From Clostridia bacterium (lineage in GTDB: Bacteria; Bacillota; Clostridia; Oscillospirales; Acutalibacteraceae): DNA of 46,919 bases. Under the pieces are notes generated by a model. That model saw nothing but the letters and a program-made list of their open reading frames with translations. It made no database searches and was not told where the DNA came from. The position numbers and the translations under genes were made by a program. The first letter of the stretch is position 1; each line of letters opens with the position of its first letter. Positions 23,878 through 33,408 of the stretch are shown here, in pieces. Location: NCBI GenBank assembly GCA_017428625.1, contig JAFRQM010000010.1, positions 1-46,919 on the forward strand. The letters run 5' to 3'.

Positions 23878-26169
23878 TTACAGTTTGCTGCGCTGGATTT
23901 TGCCGCTTATGCTTTTGGGGAGAGAGTCGCGGAAGACGACAAGGCGGGGGTATTTATAGGGCGCGGTGTGCGCCTTGACATAATCCTGAATCTCTTTTTT
24001 GAGTTCTTCGGTGCCTTCGGTGCCTTTGGTAAGCACTATTGAAGCCTTGACTATCTGCCCGCGCACTTCATCGGGGGCGGCTGAAACGCCGCATTCGAGA
24101 ACATAGGGCAGTTCCATAATAACGCTTTCAATCTCGAAGGGGCCTATGCGGTAGCCGGAGGACTTGATAACATCGTCAACCCTGCCCACATAGAAGAAGA
24201 AGCCATCTTCATCCTTATAGGCGGTGTCGCCCGTGTGATACCAGCCGTTGCGCCAGGTTTCGGCTGTTTTTTCTTCATCTTTGTAGTAGCAGACGGCGAG
24301 GCCGTAGGGCAGACCGTTTTTGATATTAATGCAAATTTCGCCTGTTTCGCCCGCGGGAACGGGTTTGTCATCCGGGCCGAGAATCTGAACATCATAAATG
24401 GGAGCGGGCTTGCCCATGGAGCCGATTTTGTGCTCGGCGCCCCTCATATTGCCGCAGATAAGCGCGGTTTCACTCTGACCGAAACCCTCTAAAATCTGCA
24501 GACCTGTCGCCTGCTCAAACAGCCTGTAAACCTCGGGGTTGAGCGCCTCGCCCGCCGTTGTCATGTGCTGAATTGAGGACAGGTCGTATTTTGTTATATC
24601 CTGACGCACAAGCATACGCAGAAGCGTGGGCGGCGCGCAGAAGGTTGTTATGTTATACTCTTTGAACATAGGCAGGATGTCTTCCGCGTGGAAGCGGACT
24701 TCATCATAGACAAACAGGGCCGTTTCGCACATCCACTGCCCGTAGAGTTTGCCCCACGCCGCCTTTGCCCAGCCTGTGTCGGAATAACTCAGATGCAGGC
24801 CGTCGGGGTCAACATCGTGCCAGTATTTCGCCGTGTGGAACTGACCGAGAGGATATTTGTAACTGTGAACGGCGAGTTTCGGGAAGCCCGATGTGCCCGA
24901 TGTGAAATACATAAGCATATAATCGTCGCCGCCCGGAGCGTCGGCAGGCTTTGCGTAGTGGGTTGAAAAGCGCATATACTCCTCGTTGAAGTCGCGCCAG
25001 CCCTCGCGGGTGCCGTTGACGATGAGTTTGTTGACCATACCGTCGTAGTTTTTGAGAGCCTCTTCAACACCGGGGCAGATTTCTTCGCCGTCGGCGGTGC
25101 AGATTATTGTTGAAACGCCCGCGAATTTAAACCTGTATTCATAATCGTGAGGCAGAAGCTGGAAAGTGGCGGGGATTGAGACGGCGCCGATTTTTTCAAG
25201 CGCAAGGGTGGCGAACCAGAACTGATAGTTGCGTTTGAGAACGAGCATAACCCTGTCGCCGCGCTTTATGCCGAGAGAGAGGAAGTAGTTTACGCACCTG
25301 TTGGTGTGCTGTTTTATCTCTTTCCAGGTGAATCTTGTGGGAATTTTATCTTTTGAGACATAGACCATGGCGATTTTGTCGGGGTCTTTGTCGGCTATTT
25401 CGTCAATGATGTCAAAGGCGTAGTTGAAATGCTCCTCATTTTTGAAGGTTACCGAAACGGGAGTGCCGTTTTCATCCTCGACGGTGTCGATATATCTTTT
25501 GTAAATGCGGTCTTTCGTGTCGCGGATGTGCTTCATCTGCGGCGCGCCGACGCGCCTTGTGGGCTGAAGTTCGGGTATGGGCTCGCCCGAGGGGTTGAGA
25601 ACAATGGCGTAGAAGCTGCAGTCTCTGCCGCCCGCCGCTCTTTCGCCGTGGGGTTTGCCCGAATCAAAATAAATGCTGTCGCCCGCGTTGAGAATCTCGG
25701 TATGGCTGCCGACCTGAACCTCAAGCTGACCGTCGATGACAATGTCAATTTCCTGGCCGGTGTGGGTTGTGAGTTCGATGGGCTTTGACTGAGCCTCTTC
25801 GCTGTATTTGCTCACGACATAAAGCGGCTCCGAAATTCTGTTTTTGAAGCCGTAAGCCATATTGTAGTAAGTCATTCCGTGCGCGTCGGAAATTCTGGGC
25901 GCCTCGCCCCTGCGGGTGACGAAATATGAATAGAGTTTGGGCGTTTTGCCCTCAATAAGGTTTGTGACATCAATGCGGAAAGCGCTCGCGCACCTGTAAA
26001 GGAAGGCGAAATTGAGGTCGCTCTCGCCCCTTTCGCAGGCAAGGTATTCCTCAACGCTCACGCCCGTTTTCTCCGCCATTTCTTCGACGGAAATGCCTTC
26101 AACCTCGCGCAGTTCGCGGATACGCGCCGCCATTTCGTGAATTTTGAGGTCGAGATTGTTTAATTGCAT
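23878..26169 (-). CDS. XRE-type HTH / cupin / acyl-CoA synthetase (AMP-binding) fusion protein
   Basis: The 763-residue product joins three units. Residues 8-75 are an XRE/Cro helix-turn-helix (SVEEMAEKTGVSVEEYLACERGE). Residues about 130-195 are a cupin (THTGQEIDIVIDGQLEV, AGDSIYFDSGKPHG). From about 245 to the end is an adenylate-forming synthetase with P-loop YFTSGTSGFPK, GFGQSETA, YHTGDTAYKDEDGFF, GRVDDVIKSSGYRIGPFEIES and the catalytic lysine in SGKIQRSKL. HTH-cupin proteins are usually small-molecule-responsive repressors. The enzyme part makes an acyl-CoA from a carboxylic acid, probably of medium or branched chain. GGAGG precedes the ATG and a T-box leader lies directly upstream, so expression is tied to tRNA charging. 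Confidence 0.9.
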   Translation of the reverse strand: MQLNNLDLKIHEMAARIRELREVEGISVEEMAEKTGVSVEEYLACERGESDLNFAFLYRCASAFRIDVTNLIEGKTPKLYSYFVTRRGEAPRISDAHGMTYYNMAYGFKNRISEPLYVVSKYSEEAQSKPIELTTHTGQEIDIVIDGQLEVQVGSHTEILNAGDSIYFDSGKPHGERAAGGRDCSFYAIVLNPSGEPIPELQPTRRVGAPQMKHIRDTKDRIYKRYIDTVEDENGTPVSVTFKNEEHFNYAFDIIDEIADKDPDKIAMVYVSKDKIPTRFTWKEIKQHTNRCVNYFLSLGIKRGDRVMLVLKRNYQFWFATLALEKIGAVSIPATFQLLPHDYEYRFKFAGVSTIICTADGEEICPGVEEALKNYDGMVNKLIVNGTREGWRDFNEEYMRFSTHYAKPADAPGGDDYMLMYFTSGTSGFPKLAVHSYKYPLGQFHTAKYWHDVDPDGLHLSYSDTGWAKAAWGKLYGQWMCETALFVYDEVRFHAEDILPMFKEYNITTFCAPPTLLRMLVRQDITKYDLSSIQHMTTAGEALNPEVYRLFEQATGLQILEGFGQSETALICGNMRGAEHKIGSMGKPAPIYDVQILGPDDKPVPAGETGEICINIKNGLPYGLAVCYYKDEEKTAETWRNGWYHTGDTAYKDEDGFFFYVGRVDDVIKSSGYRIGPFEIESVIMELPYVLECGVSAAPDEVRGQIVKASIVLTKGTEGTEELKKEIQDYVKAHTAPYKYPRLVVFRDSLPKSISGKIQRSKL

Positions 26170-26197
26170 GGGATTTTCCTCCGTTCCGGGGCAGAAT

Positions 26198-26465
26198 AAA
26201 AAACCCGCCCCAAAGTTGATTTAACTTTGAGACGAGTATAAAAATCAATACCCGCGGTACCACTCAAATTGTGTTTTCACACCACTCAGGCTCTGACAAG
26301 CCGTATGCGTTTACGCAGCAGTCACGGGGAGGTTCTACTTGCCCCGAAAGGTTTTCTTCCTCCCGGCTCGGAAGCTACAGACTTATAACACGGACTGACA
26401 GCTCGCACCGACCGCTGCCTCTCTGAAAGCCGCTGTTTATAAACTCTCTTCGTCAAAGCCTTTTT
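26198..26465 (-). promoter_or_regulatory. T-box riboswitch leader with terminator
   Basis: Reading the minus strand: GACGAAGAGAG (about 26454-26444) starts Stem I. AGAGAG followed by GGTCGGTGCGAGC (about 26423-26402) matches the conserved AG-bulge/distal-loop region. GAGTGGTACCGCGGG (26265-26251) is the T-box sequence itself. The terminator has stem arms CGTCTCAAAGTT and AACTTTGGGGCG (26234-26207), then TTTTTT (26203-26198). The variable base in TGGT is T, which pairs with a tRNA discriminator A. The specifier could not be fixed by eye; GTA or GTC (Val) and CTG (Leu) all lie in the expected stretch before GCTTCCGAGCC. Confidence 0.92.
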
Positions 26466-26605
26466 GTTATGGTAAACCCTGCTTATTGCCTGAACGCAAT
26501 ACCGGCGGCTTTTTGCCGTGCTTTGCGTTGCGCGATAACCGGAGTTTACTTTTTTTATTTTCAAAACAAATACTATATATACATAATATATAATGTTTGT
26601 TTTGG
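26466..26605 (-). other. Structured 5' extension of the T-box leader
   Basis: Upstream of Stem I the leader can fold further. GTAAAC and GTTTAC would close a region of about 75 bases that holds CGGC-AAAAA-GCCG inside AACGCAA/TTGCGTT, or alternatively TATTGC/GCAATA. I do not recognise it as a known riboswitch. Confidence 0.4.
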
Positions 26606-26612
26606 CTTAGTT

Positions 26613-26641
26613 ATAATAAACCATCTTTAATGTTTTGTCAA
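26613..26641 (-). promoter_or_regulatory. Promoter of the T-box transcript
   Basis: TTGACA (26641-26636), a 17-base spacer and TATTAT (26618-26613) on the minus strand predict a transcript start near 26606 and a leader of about 435 bases. Confidence 0.8.
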
Positions 26642-26649
26642 ATGTTTTT

Positions 26650-27384
26650 TTAAACATTGGGAATTACGCTGAAACGGATGATTCTTGAATCGTTCGCGAA
26701 AAACTGAACAATCTCCTCAAGAGGGAAATTCGACGGGGTCTTGATGACGACTTCATAATGGAATTTGCCGTCGTAACCGTCGCCGTCATTGTCAATTTCA
26801 ATCTCTTCAAGTTGGGTGTTCCAGCTTTCGAGGCGCGCGAGAAACTCCTTTTGGAAGGTGCCGTCTTCGTTGACATGGAAATCAAGTTTGTTGTCGGACC
26901 AGGACTCGACGCCGAAGTTGAACTTGTGCATAACATACTGCACAACAACAACAAGAACCATTGAGAAAAGCCCGATGACATACATACCGGCGCCTATTGC
27001 GAGGCCTATGCCCGCGGTTGCCCAGATGCCCGCCGCGGTTGTAAGGCCTTTGATGCTCGCGCCGTGTTTGAAGATGACGCCCGCGCCCAAAAAACTTATG
27101 CCGCTGACTACCTGAGCGGCAATGCGGGCGGGGTCGGCGCCCCTTGTGCCGCTGAGAAAACCGTTTGCGGTTGATAAATCCATAAAACCGTATTTTGAAA
27201 CAATCATCATAAGCGCAGCGGCACAGCACACAACAATATGGGTGCGCAGACCTGCGTTTTTAAGCCTTTTGCTGCGCTCAAAACCTATAGCGGCTCCGCA
27301 CAGGCAGGCAATGATTATTCTGATGAAAAAGTCAATGTATTGCCACAGCTCTATGCGTCCGAAAAAATATTCGTGAAATGACAT
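26650..27384 (-). CDS. MgtC/SapB-family membrane protein
   Basis: The 244-residue product has four to five membrane helices in residues 14-155 with the family signatures AAIGFERSKRLKNAGLRTHIVV, shown here only in part as GFERSK and LRTH, and GISFLGAGVIFKHGASIKGLTTAAGIW, seen as GAGVIFK and GLTTAA. A cytoplasmic ACT-like C-terminal domain (about 165-244) follows, as in full-length MgtC proteins. The family is linked to growth in low magnesium and modulation of the ATP synthase; transport itself is not established. AAAGGAG lies seven bases before the ATG, and a promoter is at 27441-27469. Its stop lies just before the T-box promoter. Confidence 0.92.
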   Translation of the reverse strand: MSFHEYFFGRIELWQYIDFFIRIIIACLCGAAIGFERSKRLKNAGLRTHIVVCCAAALMMIVSKYGFMDLSTANGFLSGTRGADPARIAAQVVSGISFLGAGVIFKHGASIKGLTTAAGIWATAGIGLAIGAGMYVIGLFSMVLVVVVQYVMHKFNFGVESWSDNKLDFHVNEDGTFQKEFLARLESWNTQLEEIEIDNDGDGYDGKFHYEVVIKTPSNFPLEEIVQFFANDSRIIRFSVIPNV

Positions 27385-27440
27385 CCGACCGCTCCTTTTG
27401 CTGAAATGTGACGGGATTGCCCCGTTTTATATATCTATAT

Positions 27441-27469
27441 AGTATAATACATCAAATTCGGTTTTTCAA
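27441..27469 (-). promoter_or_regulatory. Promoter of the MgtC-family gene
   Basis: TTGAAA (27469-27464), a 17-base spacer and TATACT (27446-27441) on the minus strand. Confidence 0.75.
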
Positions 27470-27540
27470 GTTTTTTTGAAGATTTTGTATAAAAACTGCG
27501 GAAATTTTGCGAAGTTTTTATACATTTTGAGGGATTCGGG

Positions 27541-27703
27541 CGGGGGGATGGTGGATGAGCGGCACGCATATATGCGTGCCCTACGGGGTGGACTTCAGAC
27601 ATTAGATTTTGGATGGTGGATTTTAGATGGGGTTGAGGGGAAATTGCAACAACAGTTAAAACCTATTACCTAACCCCTACCTCCTAACTCCTAACTCCTA
27701 ACC
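27541..27703. repeat. Intergenic mosaic repeat island 5
   Basis: The palindrome lies at 27561-27580 with CTAC after it. A GGAT/GGATTTT tract (27587-27628), the GGTTGAGGGGAAATTGCAA module (27631-27650) and a CCTAAC tract (27660-27704) follow. No gene is seen. Confidence 0.8.
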
Positions 27704-27704
27704 A

Positions 27705-27737
27705 AAAATCCCGTCCTCACGGGCGGGACTTTTTACT
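27705..27737 (-). terminator. Terminator of the HAD gene
   Basis: On the minus strand AAAAAGTCCCGCCC pairs imperfectly with GGACGGGATTTTT around a GTGA loop, overlapping the stop codon region. Confidence 0.75.
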
Positions 27738-28323
27738 GAACTTCAACGCCGTCTTTTTTAATCTGGGTAATTTTGTTGCCCTTGACGAAAAAGACATTTT
27801 GCGAAATATCCATAAGCGGTTTGTCGTTGAACGAATCGGTGTAAAGGCTGTCGATTTCCCCGTCGGGGTAGCGTTCGCGGAACATTTTCACCTTGTTGTC
27901 CTTGTAGCAGAAGCGCTTGAGTTTTTTGGTGTCATACTCAACCTCCGAGGCAATAAAATTCTTCACCCCGAGGCGGCGGCAGATTTCCTCGAGCACAAAA
28001 TCGAGGCAGGCGGAAATAATTATGTCGTCGTCGCTTTTCTGCTTGATATAAAAGGGTTTTATCTTGTATGCATGCGTGTTCCAGAAGTCGTCAACCACGG
28101 GCGCGAGGTCGGGGATTTTCGTTCTGCCGTATTCTTCAACTCTCTTGGAATACTTGTTCGCGATGTCGTCTATCGAGAGCTTCGCTATCTTGTAGTCTTT
28201 CAGAATTTTGAGCCCCCATGGGATTTTTGTGACAAGCGTGGGATCCTTCTCCAGAAAATAAAGAAAAAGGTCAACCCCCGACTCGCCGTCATAAATGGTG
28301 TTGTCAAAATCGTAAACAGTCAT
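27733..28323 (-). CDS. HAD-superfamily phosphatase (SerB-like type)
   Basis: Start ATG 28323 is chosen because GGAGAAAAG lies before it and the protein then begins with HAD motif I; an in-frame ATG eight codons earlier has no site. The 196-residue product has DFDNT (Asp5, Asp7), a helical cap (residues 15-95), motif II IISACLDF with the Ser, and motif III YTDSFNDKPLM. This is the HAD-IB/phosphoserine-phosphatase-like layout, so it cleaves a small phosphomonoester. Substrate unknown. It has its own promoter and terminator. Confidence 0.85.
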   Translation of the reverse strand: MTVYDFDNTIYDGESGVDLFLYFLEKDPTLVTKIPWGLKILKDYKIAKLSIDDIANKYSKRVEEYGRTKIPDLAPVVDDFWNTHAYKIKPFYIKQKSDDDIIISACLDFVLEEICRRLGVKNFIASEVEYDTKKLKRFCYKDNKVKMFRERYPDGEIDSLYTDSFNDKPLMDISQNVFFVKGNKITQIKKDGVEVQ

Positions 28324-28361
28324 TTCTTTTCTCCACTCAATTGTCAAAAATAACTGCGGCT

Positions 28362-28390
28362 ATTCTATCACTTCTCTTATTAAAAATCAA
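28362..28390 (-). promoter_or_regulatory. Promoter of the HAD phosphatase gene
   Basis: TTGATT (28390-28385), a 17-base spacer and TG-A-TAGAAT with the -10 at 28367-28362 on the minus strand. Confidence 0.7.
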
Positions 28391-28630
28391 TAAAGATTTC
28401 ATTAAATCGGCATTAAGATTGAAGATTCCGGATTGTCGCTTGCAGATTACAGAGTATTTTAATAATTCCGGTTTCCGTTTTCACACTTCCGGTTCATATT
28501 TCATATTTGGTTTTTGCTTTTTTGTATTTCATATTCCGGTTTCGTATTTTATCCGTCATCTGCCCTCAACCTCACTTGTTCTTATCCAAAATCCAAAATC
28601 CACCCCTCCGTATTTTATTATTAAAAAATA
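28391..28630. repeat. Low-complexity intergenic tract (TTCCGG/TTCATATT-rich)
   Basis: The gap between divergent genes holds repeated CCGGTTTC and TTCATATT-like phrases (28466-28550) and a reverse-oriented GGAT tract (about 28575-28606). It lacks the 20-base palindrome. No gene is seen. Confidence 0.55.
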
Positions 28631-28659
28631 TTGTAGTTATAAACAATTTATGTTATAAT
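28631..28659 (+). promoter_or_regulatory. Promoter of the ACT-to-deoD operon
   Basis: TTGTAG (28631-28636), a 17-base spacer and perfect TATAAT (28654-28659), about 32 bases before the ACT gene start. Confidence 0.8.
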
Positions 28660-28690
28660 AAACCGAATATGCAAAGAAAGGCGGTAAAAC

Positions 28691-28960
28691 ATGAGAGCCG
28701 TTATCACAGTTGTAGGCAAAGACACGGTAGGTATTCTTTCGGGCGTTTCCGACATCTGCGCCGAAAACAACATCAACATCATAGAGGTATCGCAGAGCAT
28801 TCTTCAGGAACTGTTCTGTATGATTATGCTTGTGGATATGGAGAAATCGAGCGTGCCATTCGCCGTTTTTTCCGACAGTCTCAAAGCTATGGGCAAACAG
28901 AAAAATCTTCAGATTCACACCATGCAGGAAGATGTTTTCAACGCCATGCACCATGTATGA
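28691..28960 (+). CDS. ACT-domain protein (UPF0237 type)
   Basis: The 89-residue product is a single ACT domain with the pattern AVITVVGKDTVGILSGVSDICAEN, shown in part as GKDTVGILSG, and a second half ILQELFCMIMLVDME. Proteins of this group are encoded next to the PFL-family protein in many Firmicutes, as here (19 bases upstream of it). It is thought to bind a small ligand, often an amino acid; the ligand is not known. A purine-rich AAAGAAAGGCGG precedes the ATG. Confidence 0.9.
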   Translation: MRAVITVVGKDTVGILSGVSDICAENNINIIEVSQSILQELFCMIMLVDMEKSSVPFAVFSDSLKAMGKQKNLQIHTMQEDVFNAMHHV

Positions 28961-28979
28961 TTCCGGGAGGGAGCATTAA

Positions 28980-30335
28980 ATGATTAACACACGCGACATT
29001 CTCGAAACCATACAGATGATCGAGAATGAAAACCTCGACATACGCACGGTAACAATGGGCATTTCGCTGCTCGACTGCTGCTGTGATGATATCGACCGCT
29101 CCTGCCGGAAGGTTTATGATAAAATCACCCGCCTTGCGCAGAGGCTCGTGCCCGAGGTTGACACAATAGAGAAGGAATACGGTATTCCGATTATCAACAA
29201 AAGAATAGCGGTAACCCCCGTCGCCATGCTCACGGCGGCTTCGGGCGGCGATCCCGTAAAATACGCGAAAACGCTTCAGAAGGTTGCCGACACTGTCGGC
29301 GTGAATTTCATCGGCGGCTATTCAGCCCTTGTGCAAAAGGGCTTTTCGGCAGGCGACGAGGCGCTTATAAACAGCATACCCGAAGCGCTCGCCTGCACAT
29401 CCAACCTCTGCTCAAGCGTAAACATCGGCTCAACAAAAACAGGTATAAATATGGATGCCGTGGCGGAAATGGGCAGGGTTATCCTTAAATGCGCCGAACT
29501 CACAAAAGACAACAACTGCATAGGCGCCGCGAAACTTGTTGTTTTTTGCAACGCCCCCGAGGATAACCCCTTTATGGCCGGCGCGTTTCACGGGCCGGGC
29601 GAACCAGAGTGCGTTATCAATGTAGGCGTATCCGGACCGGGCGTAGTTCGGGCTGCTCTTGCCAAAATTCCGGGCGCTAACATCACCGAGGTTGCCGACA
29701 CCGTTAAAAAAACCGCGTTCAAAATCACCCGTATGGGTCAGCTTGTTGCTTCACAGGCCGCCGAAAGGCTCGGTGTTCCTTTCGGAATTGTTGACCTTTC
29801 TCTCGCCCCCACACCCGCGGTCGGCGACTCGGTAGCCCACATTCTTGAAGAAATGGGGCTTGAAAGCTGCGGCGCTCACGGCACAACAGCCTGTCTTGCC
29901 CTGCTTAATGACGCGGTCAAAAAAGGCGGCACAATGGCGTCCTCTCATGTGGGCGGCCTTTCGGGCGCTTTTATTCCCGTCTCCGAAGACGCGGGTATGA
30001 TTGACGCGGCGAGAAGCGGCTGCCTCACAATAGAAAAACTCGAAGCAATGACCTCGGTATGCTCCGTAGGCCTTGATATGATAGTCATCCCCGGCGACAC
30101 TCCCGCCGATGTTATCTCCGCGATTATAGCGGATGAAGCGGCAATAGGTATGATAAACTCCAAAACCACCGCCGTCAGGCTCATACCCGCCATAGGCTTA
30201 AAAGAGGGCGGCGAACTTAATTTCGGCGGTCTGCTCGGCTCGGGCCCCGTTATGAAGGTCAACACGGCGTCGCCCGCAAAATTCATTTCAAGGGGCGGCA
30301 GAATCCCCGCGCCCCTGCAAAGTCTTAAAAACTGA
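28980..30335 (+). CDS. PFL-family protein (UPF0210/DUF711)
   Basis: The 451-residue product covers the whole UPF0210 family length. Typical phrases are [61 protein letters not shown] (seen as FHGPGEPE) and [12 protein letters not shown]. The family has a fold related to pyruvate formate-lyase but lacks an obvious Gly-radical motif here. Its reaction is not known. GGGAGG precedes the ATG, and the partner ACT gene is directly upstream. Confidence 0.93.
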   Translation: MINTRDILETIQMIENENLDIRTVTMGISLLDCCCDDIDRSCRKVYDKITRLAQRLVPEVDTIEKEYGIPIINKRIAVTPVAMLTAASGGDPVKYAKTLQKVADTVGVNFIGGYSALVQKGFSAGDEALINSIPEALACTSNLCSSVNIGSTKTGINMDAVAEMGRVILKCAELTKDNNCIGAAKLVVFCNAPEDNPFMAGAFHGPGEPECVINVGVSGPGVVRAALAKIPGANITEVADTVKKTAFKITRMGQLVASQAAERLGVPFGIVDLSLAPTPAVGDSVAHILEEMGLESCGAHGTTACLALLNDAVKKGGTMASSHVGGLSGAFIPVSEDAGMIDAARSGCLTIEKLEAMTSVCSVGLDMIVIPGDTPADVISAIIADEAAIGMINSKTTAVRLIPAIGLKEGGELNFGGLLGSGPVMKVNTASPAKFISRGGRIPAPLQSLKN

Positions 30336-30347
30336 GAGGTTGCTTTG

Positions 30348-31187
30348 ATGAAAGTTCTTGTTACGGGCGCGCACGGGCAGTTGGGCTCCGATGTTGTTGC
30401 CCGTCTCACAGCCTGCGGATTTGAAACCGTCAGCGCGGGTCAGAGTGATTTTGACATTACCGACAAAAATGCGGTAAACGCGTTTTTCGCAAAAGAAAAG
30501 CCCGGCGCCGTCATTCACTGCGCGGCTTACACAGCCGTTGACAGGGCGGAAAAAGAAAAGGAACTCTGCCGCAAGGTCAATGTTGAGGGCAGCGCGAATG
30601 TCGCGGCGGCGGCTCAGGGCGCCGGAGCGAAAATGCTTTATGTCTCAACCGATTACGTTTTCGGCAGCAACGGCACCCGTCCGCTTGAAACGGATGATGA
30701 AAAGCATCCGCTCAATGTTTACGGGCAGTCCAAACTTGACGGCGAAAATGCCGCGCTTTCCGCCTGCGATAAGGTTTTTATCGTTCGTGTGTCGTGGGTT
30801 TTCGGCAAAAACGGGGCAAACTTTGTCAAAAGTATGATTCGTCTCGGTCAGGCGAACACCGAACTTAAAGTCGTCTGCGACCAGGTGGGCTCCCCTTCCT
30901 TTACAGAAGATCTGGCTGTGCTTTTCTGCGAGATTATCAAAACCGAAAAATTCGGCGTTTACCACGCCGCAAATGAGGATTACTGCTCCTGGGCGGAGTT
31001 CGCTTCGGAGATTATGAAACTTTCCGGCACGGCGTGCAGGGTTTTACCCGTGCCCTCGTCGGAATACGCAACAGACGCCGTGCGTCAACTCAATTCACGG
31101 CTTTCAAAGGCGTCGCTTGACAAAAACGGTTTTGACCGTCTGCCCCCGTGGCGCGACGCGCTCGCAAGGTATTTCGCGCAGAAATAA
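30348..31187 (+). CDS. rfbD: dTDP-4-dehydrorhamnose reductase
   Basis: ATG 30348 follows GAGAGG; the TTG one codon before is ignored. The 279-residue product is an extended SDR with NAD(P) motif GAHGQLG at 7-13, HCAAYTAVDRAE, STDYVF, and the catalytic YGQSK (Tyr and Lys). SPSFTEDLA and RPxNSRLS-like RQLNSRLS are typical of RmlD. The reaction is reduction of dTDP-4-keto-L-rhamnose to dTDP-L-rhamnose for cell-wall glycans. No other rhamnose genes are nearby; here it lies between the PFL-family gene and a cell-wall peptidase gene. A related sugar-nucleotide reductase cannot be excluded. Confidence 0.88.
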   Translation: MKVLVTGAHGQLGSDVVARLTACGFETVSAGQSDFDITDKNAVNAFFAKEKPGAVIHCAAYTAVDRAEKEKELCRKVNVEGSANVAAAAQGAGAKMLYVSTDYVFGSNGTRPLETDDEKHPLNVYGQSKLDGENAALSACDKVFIVRVSWVFGKNGANFVKSMIRLGQANTELKVVCDQVGSPSFTEDLAVLFCEIIKTEKFGVYHAANEDYCSWAEFASEIMKLSGTACRVLPVPSSEYATDAVRQLNSRLSKASLDKNGFDRLPPWRDALARYFAQK

Positions 31188-31205
31188 ACTTTTTCCGGAG
31201 ATAAA

Positions 31206-33398
31206 ATGGACGAAGAAGAGAAAAAACTCAATACGGAACAAAACGGTCAGGGTGACGGAGAAATTACCGCCGCCGGCGCCGCCGAGCCCGTAAACGCGCA
31301 CAACGCGGACGACATCTTCGCGTCTCTTTTGGATGCCGACCGGATAGCCGCCGATTTTGACCGTATAAATTTTGAGATTTTCGGCGAGCCGGAACGGGAG
31401 TTTGCCCCCGAGCCGGCGGATGAACCGGAAGCCGGCGCACAAGCGGAAATTCCCGTCGAACAGGTTTCTCAAACGGCGGAAGAAACCTCCGCGAATAAAA
31501 GCGGCGGCAGAAAAACAGCCAAAAGCATAAACACGGGCGACCTTGTCATAAATGTTACCGAAAAACAGCAGAAAAAGGCAGACCGGGAAAAGGCAAAGCA
31601 GAAATTAAAAGAGAAAAAACTGCGTGAAAAACAGCGCAAAAAAGAGCGCTCCCCTTACGGCGATATGTCTCTTACGCAGATGCTTCATGAGCTGGTTTAC
31701 ACCTTCGGCTACAGCGTTATACGCTACTCGAAGGCGCTGTTCTTCTTTTTCGCCGCCTCCGTGGCAAAGCCTTTTGTCATATTCTTCAAAGCCCTCGGCG
31801 TAGGCAAAAAGAAAAAAGAAAAACGCACTTTCAGGCGCAGGCTCGCCGACCTGATTGACGAATACAGCCGCCTGCGCGAAGACTCTAAAACCGCGCGGCA
31901 GGCAATAAAACGCGTCTGGCGCGACCCGGACAGGCTTCGCAAGGCGCTTAAACTCTATTTCTCGCACATAAAAAAGAATTATCTGCATTTCTTAAAAACC
32001 GCGGGCAACATCCTGCTTCCGGCGGCCGCCTGCGTGTTCCTCTTCCTCTCCACAAGATACTGGAAAGACCTCACCTTCGCGCTTGATGTCACTTACAACG
32101 ACATAAGCCTCGGCTGCATAGGCGAAGAGTCCGTCTATATGGAGGCGCAGAATTTAATAGCCGAAAAACTTGACACTGGCGCCTACTCCTTTGACGGCGG
32201 CGAGGCGGACCTTGAGGGAATAAACGCCTCTCTTGACGCGCAATACAAACTCAGGCTTGTTTCGCTTAATGAACTCAACGACGCCGAAACCATCTGCGAC
32301 AGGGTTATCGAAAACTCGGCAGACAACCTCACAAACGCCTGCGGAATCTACATTGACGGCGAGTTTATGGGCGCCGTCAAAAATGAGGCGGACGCCAAAA
32401 CGGTGTTTCACAACTATCTGCTCCCCTACCTTGACGACGCCGAAAAAGAGGGCTATGTCGTGGGCTTCGCGGAAGATGTCGAATACAGGCAGGGAATTTA
32501 CTCCGACACAGAAAAAATCATTATCGACCCGCAGACTCTTGACAAAAAAATACACGGCAGAAAAACCGTCACAAACGAGTATAAGATGCAGCAATACGAC
32601 ACCCTCGAGCATCTTGCCATCCTTTCGGGCGTCCCGCAGGAGAGGCTTGTTGAACTCAACCCCGACTATGACTGGGAGAATGTCCGCGAGGGCGATAAAA
32701 TCACTTACGAAAAAGAAACCAATGTTTTAAGAATACAAAAAACAATCATCTCATCCGAGACGGTTGACGTGCCGTTCGACACAATAATCTCAAAAGACAA
32801 CACCAAATACGCCGGCTACTCAAATGTAACCCGCAAAGGCGTCAACGGCAAAAACAGGGTAACAACCACAAAAATATATATCGAGGATGTTCTCTCCGAT
32901 GTCCGGACTCAGGTGGATGTAATCACGACGCCCATACCCGAAGTCAAAACCGTGGGAGGTATGAGTTACTACGGCGCAATAGTTATCGGCACAACATCTT
33001 CATCAGGCTTTCTGTGGCCCGCTCCGAGCTGCAACTACATAAGCTCCTCCTACGGTTACAGAAGTTCGGGCTTCCACGACGGCGTTGACCTCTGCCGCGC
33101 CGACGGCGGAGCAATAGGCACTTCGGTTGTCGCCTCGCGCGACGGCTGGGTGGAATACGCGGGCTGGAACTCAAGGGGCTACGGCTATATGGTTCTCATC
33201 AACCACGGCGACGGTTACAAAACCAGATACGGCCATATGCTTTCAGGCTCAATCTGCGTCTCGCCCGGCGACTATGTCTATGCGGGTCAGCAGCTCGGCA
33301 GAGTAGGCTCAACCGGCAACTCAACGGGGCCTCATCTTCATTTTGAAGTTATATATTATGGTGAAAAGAAGAACCCGATGAACTACCTTTCACGCTGA
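31206..33398 (+). CDS. Membrane-anchored cell-wall peptidase with LysM, G5 and M23 domains
   Basis: The 730-residue product has a long cytoplasmic N-terminus with a Lys/Arg-rich coil (about 115-150, [15 protein letters not shown]) and one membrane span near 265-282. Outside come a LysM-like domain ([13 protein letters not shown], about 460-500), a G5 domain (about 505-585) and a C-terminal M23 endopeptidase. M23 ligands are in FHDGVDL (His, Asp) and GPHLHFEV (HxH), with the intermediate [12 protein letters not shown]. This cleaves peptidoglycan cross-links. GGAG lies before the ATG. Gaps to neighbours are short, so it belongs to the same operon. Confidence 0.92.
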   Translation: MDEEEKKLNTEQNGQGDGEITAAGAAEPVNAHNADDIFASLLDADRIAADFDRINFEIFGEPEREFAPEPADEPEAGAQAEIPVEQVSQTAEETSANKSGGRKTAKSINTGDLVINVTEKQQKKADREKAKQKLKEKKLREKQRKKERSPYGDMSLTQMLHELVYTFGYSVIRYSKALFFFFAASVAKPFVIFFKALGVGKKKKEKRTFRRRLADLIDEYSRLREDSKTARQAIKRVWRDPDRLRKALKLYFSHIKKNYLHFLKTAGNILLPAAACVFLFLSTRYWKDLTFALDVTYNDISLGCIGEESVYMEAQNLIAEKLDTGAYSFDGGEADLEGINASLDAQYKLRLVSLNELNDAETICDRVIENSADNLTNACGIYIDGEFMGAVKNEADAKTVFHNYLLPYLDDAEKEGYVVGFAEDVEYRQGIYSDTEKIIIDPQTLDKKIHGRKTVTNEYKMQQYDTLEHLAILSGVPQERLVELNPDYDWENVREGDKITYEKETNVLRIQKTIISSETVDVPFDTIISKDNTKYAGYSNVTRKGVNGKNRVTTTKIYIEDVLSDVRTQVDVITTPIPEVKTVGGMSYYGAIVIGTTSSSGFLWPAPSCNYISSSYGYRSSGFHDGVDLCRADGGAIGTSVVASRDGWVEYAGWNSRGYGYMVLINHGDGYKTRYGHMLSGSICVSPGDYVYAGQQLGRVGSTGNSTGPHLHFEVIYYGEKKNPMNYLSR

Positions 33399-33408
33399 GG
33401 TGATAAAA

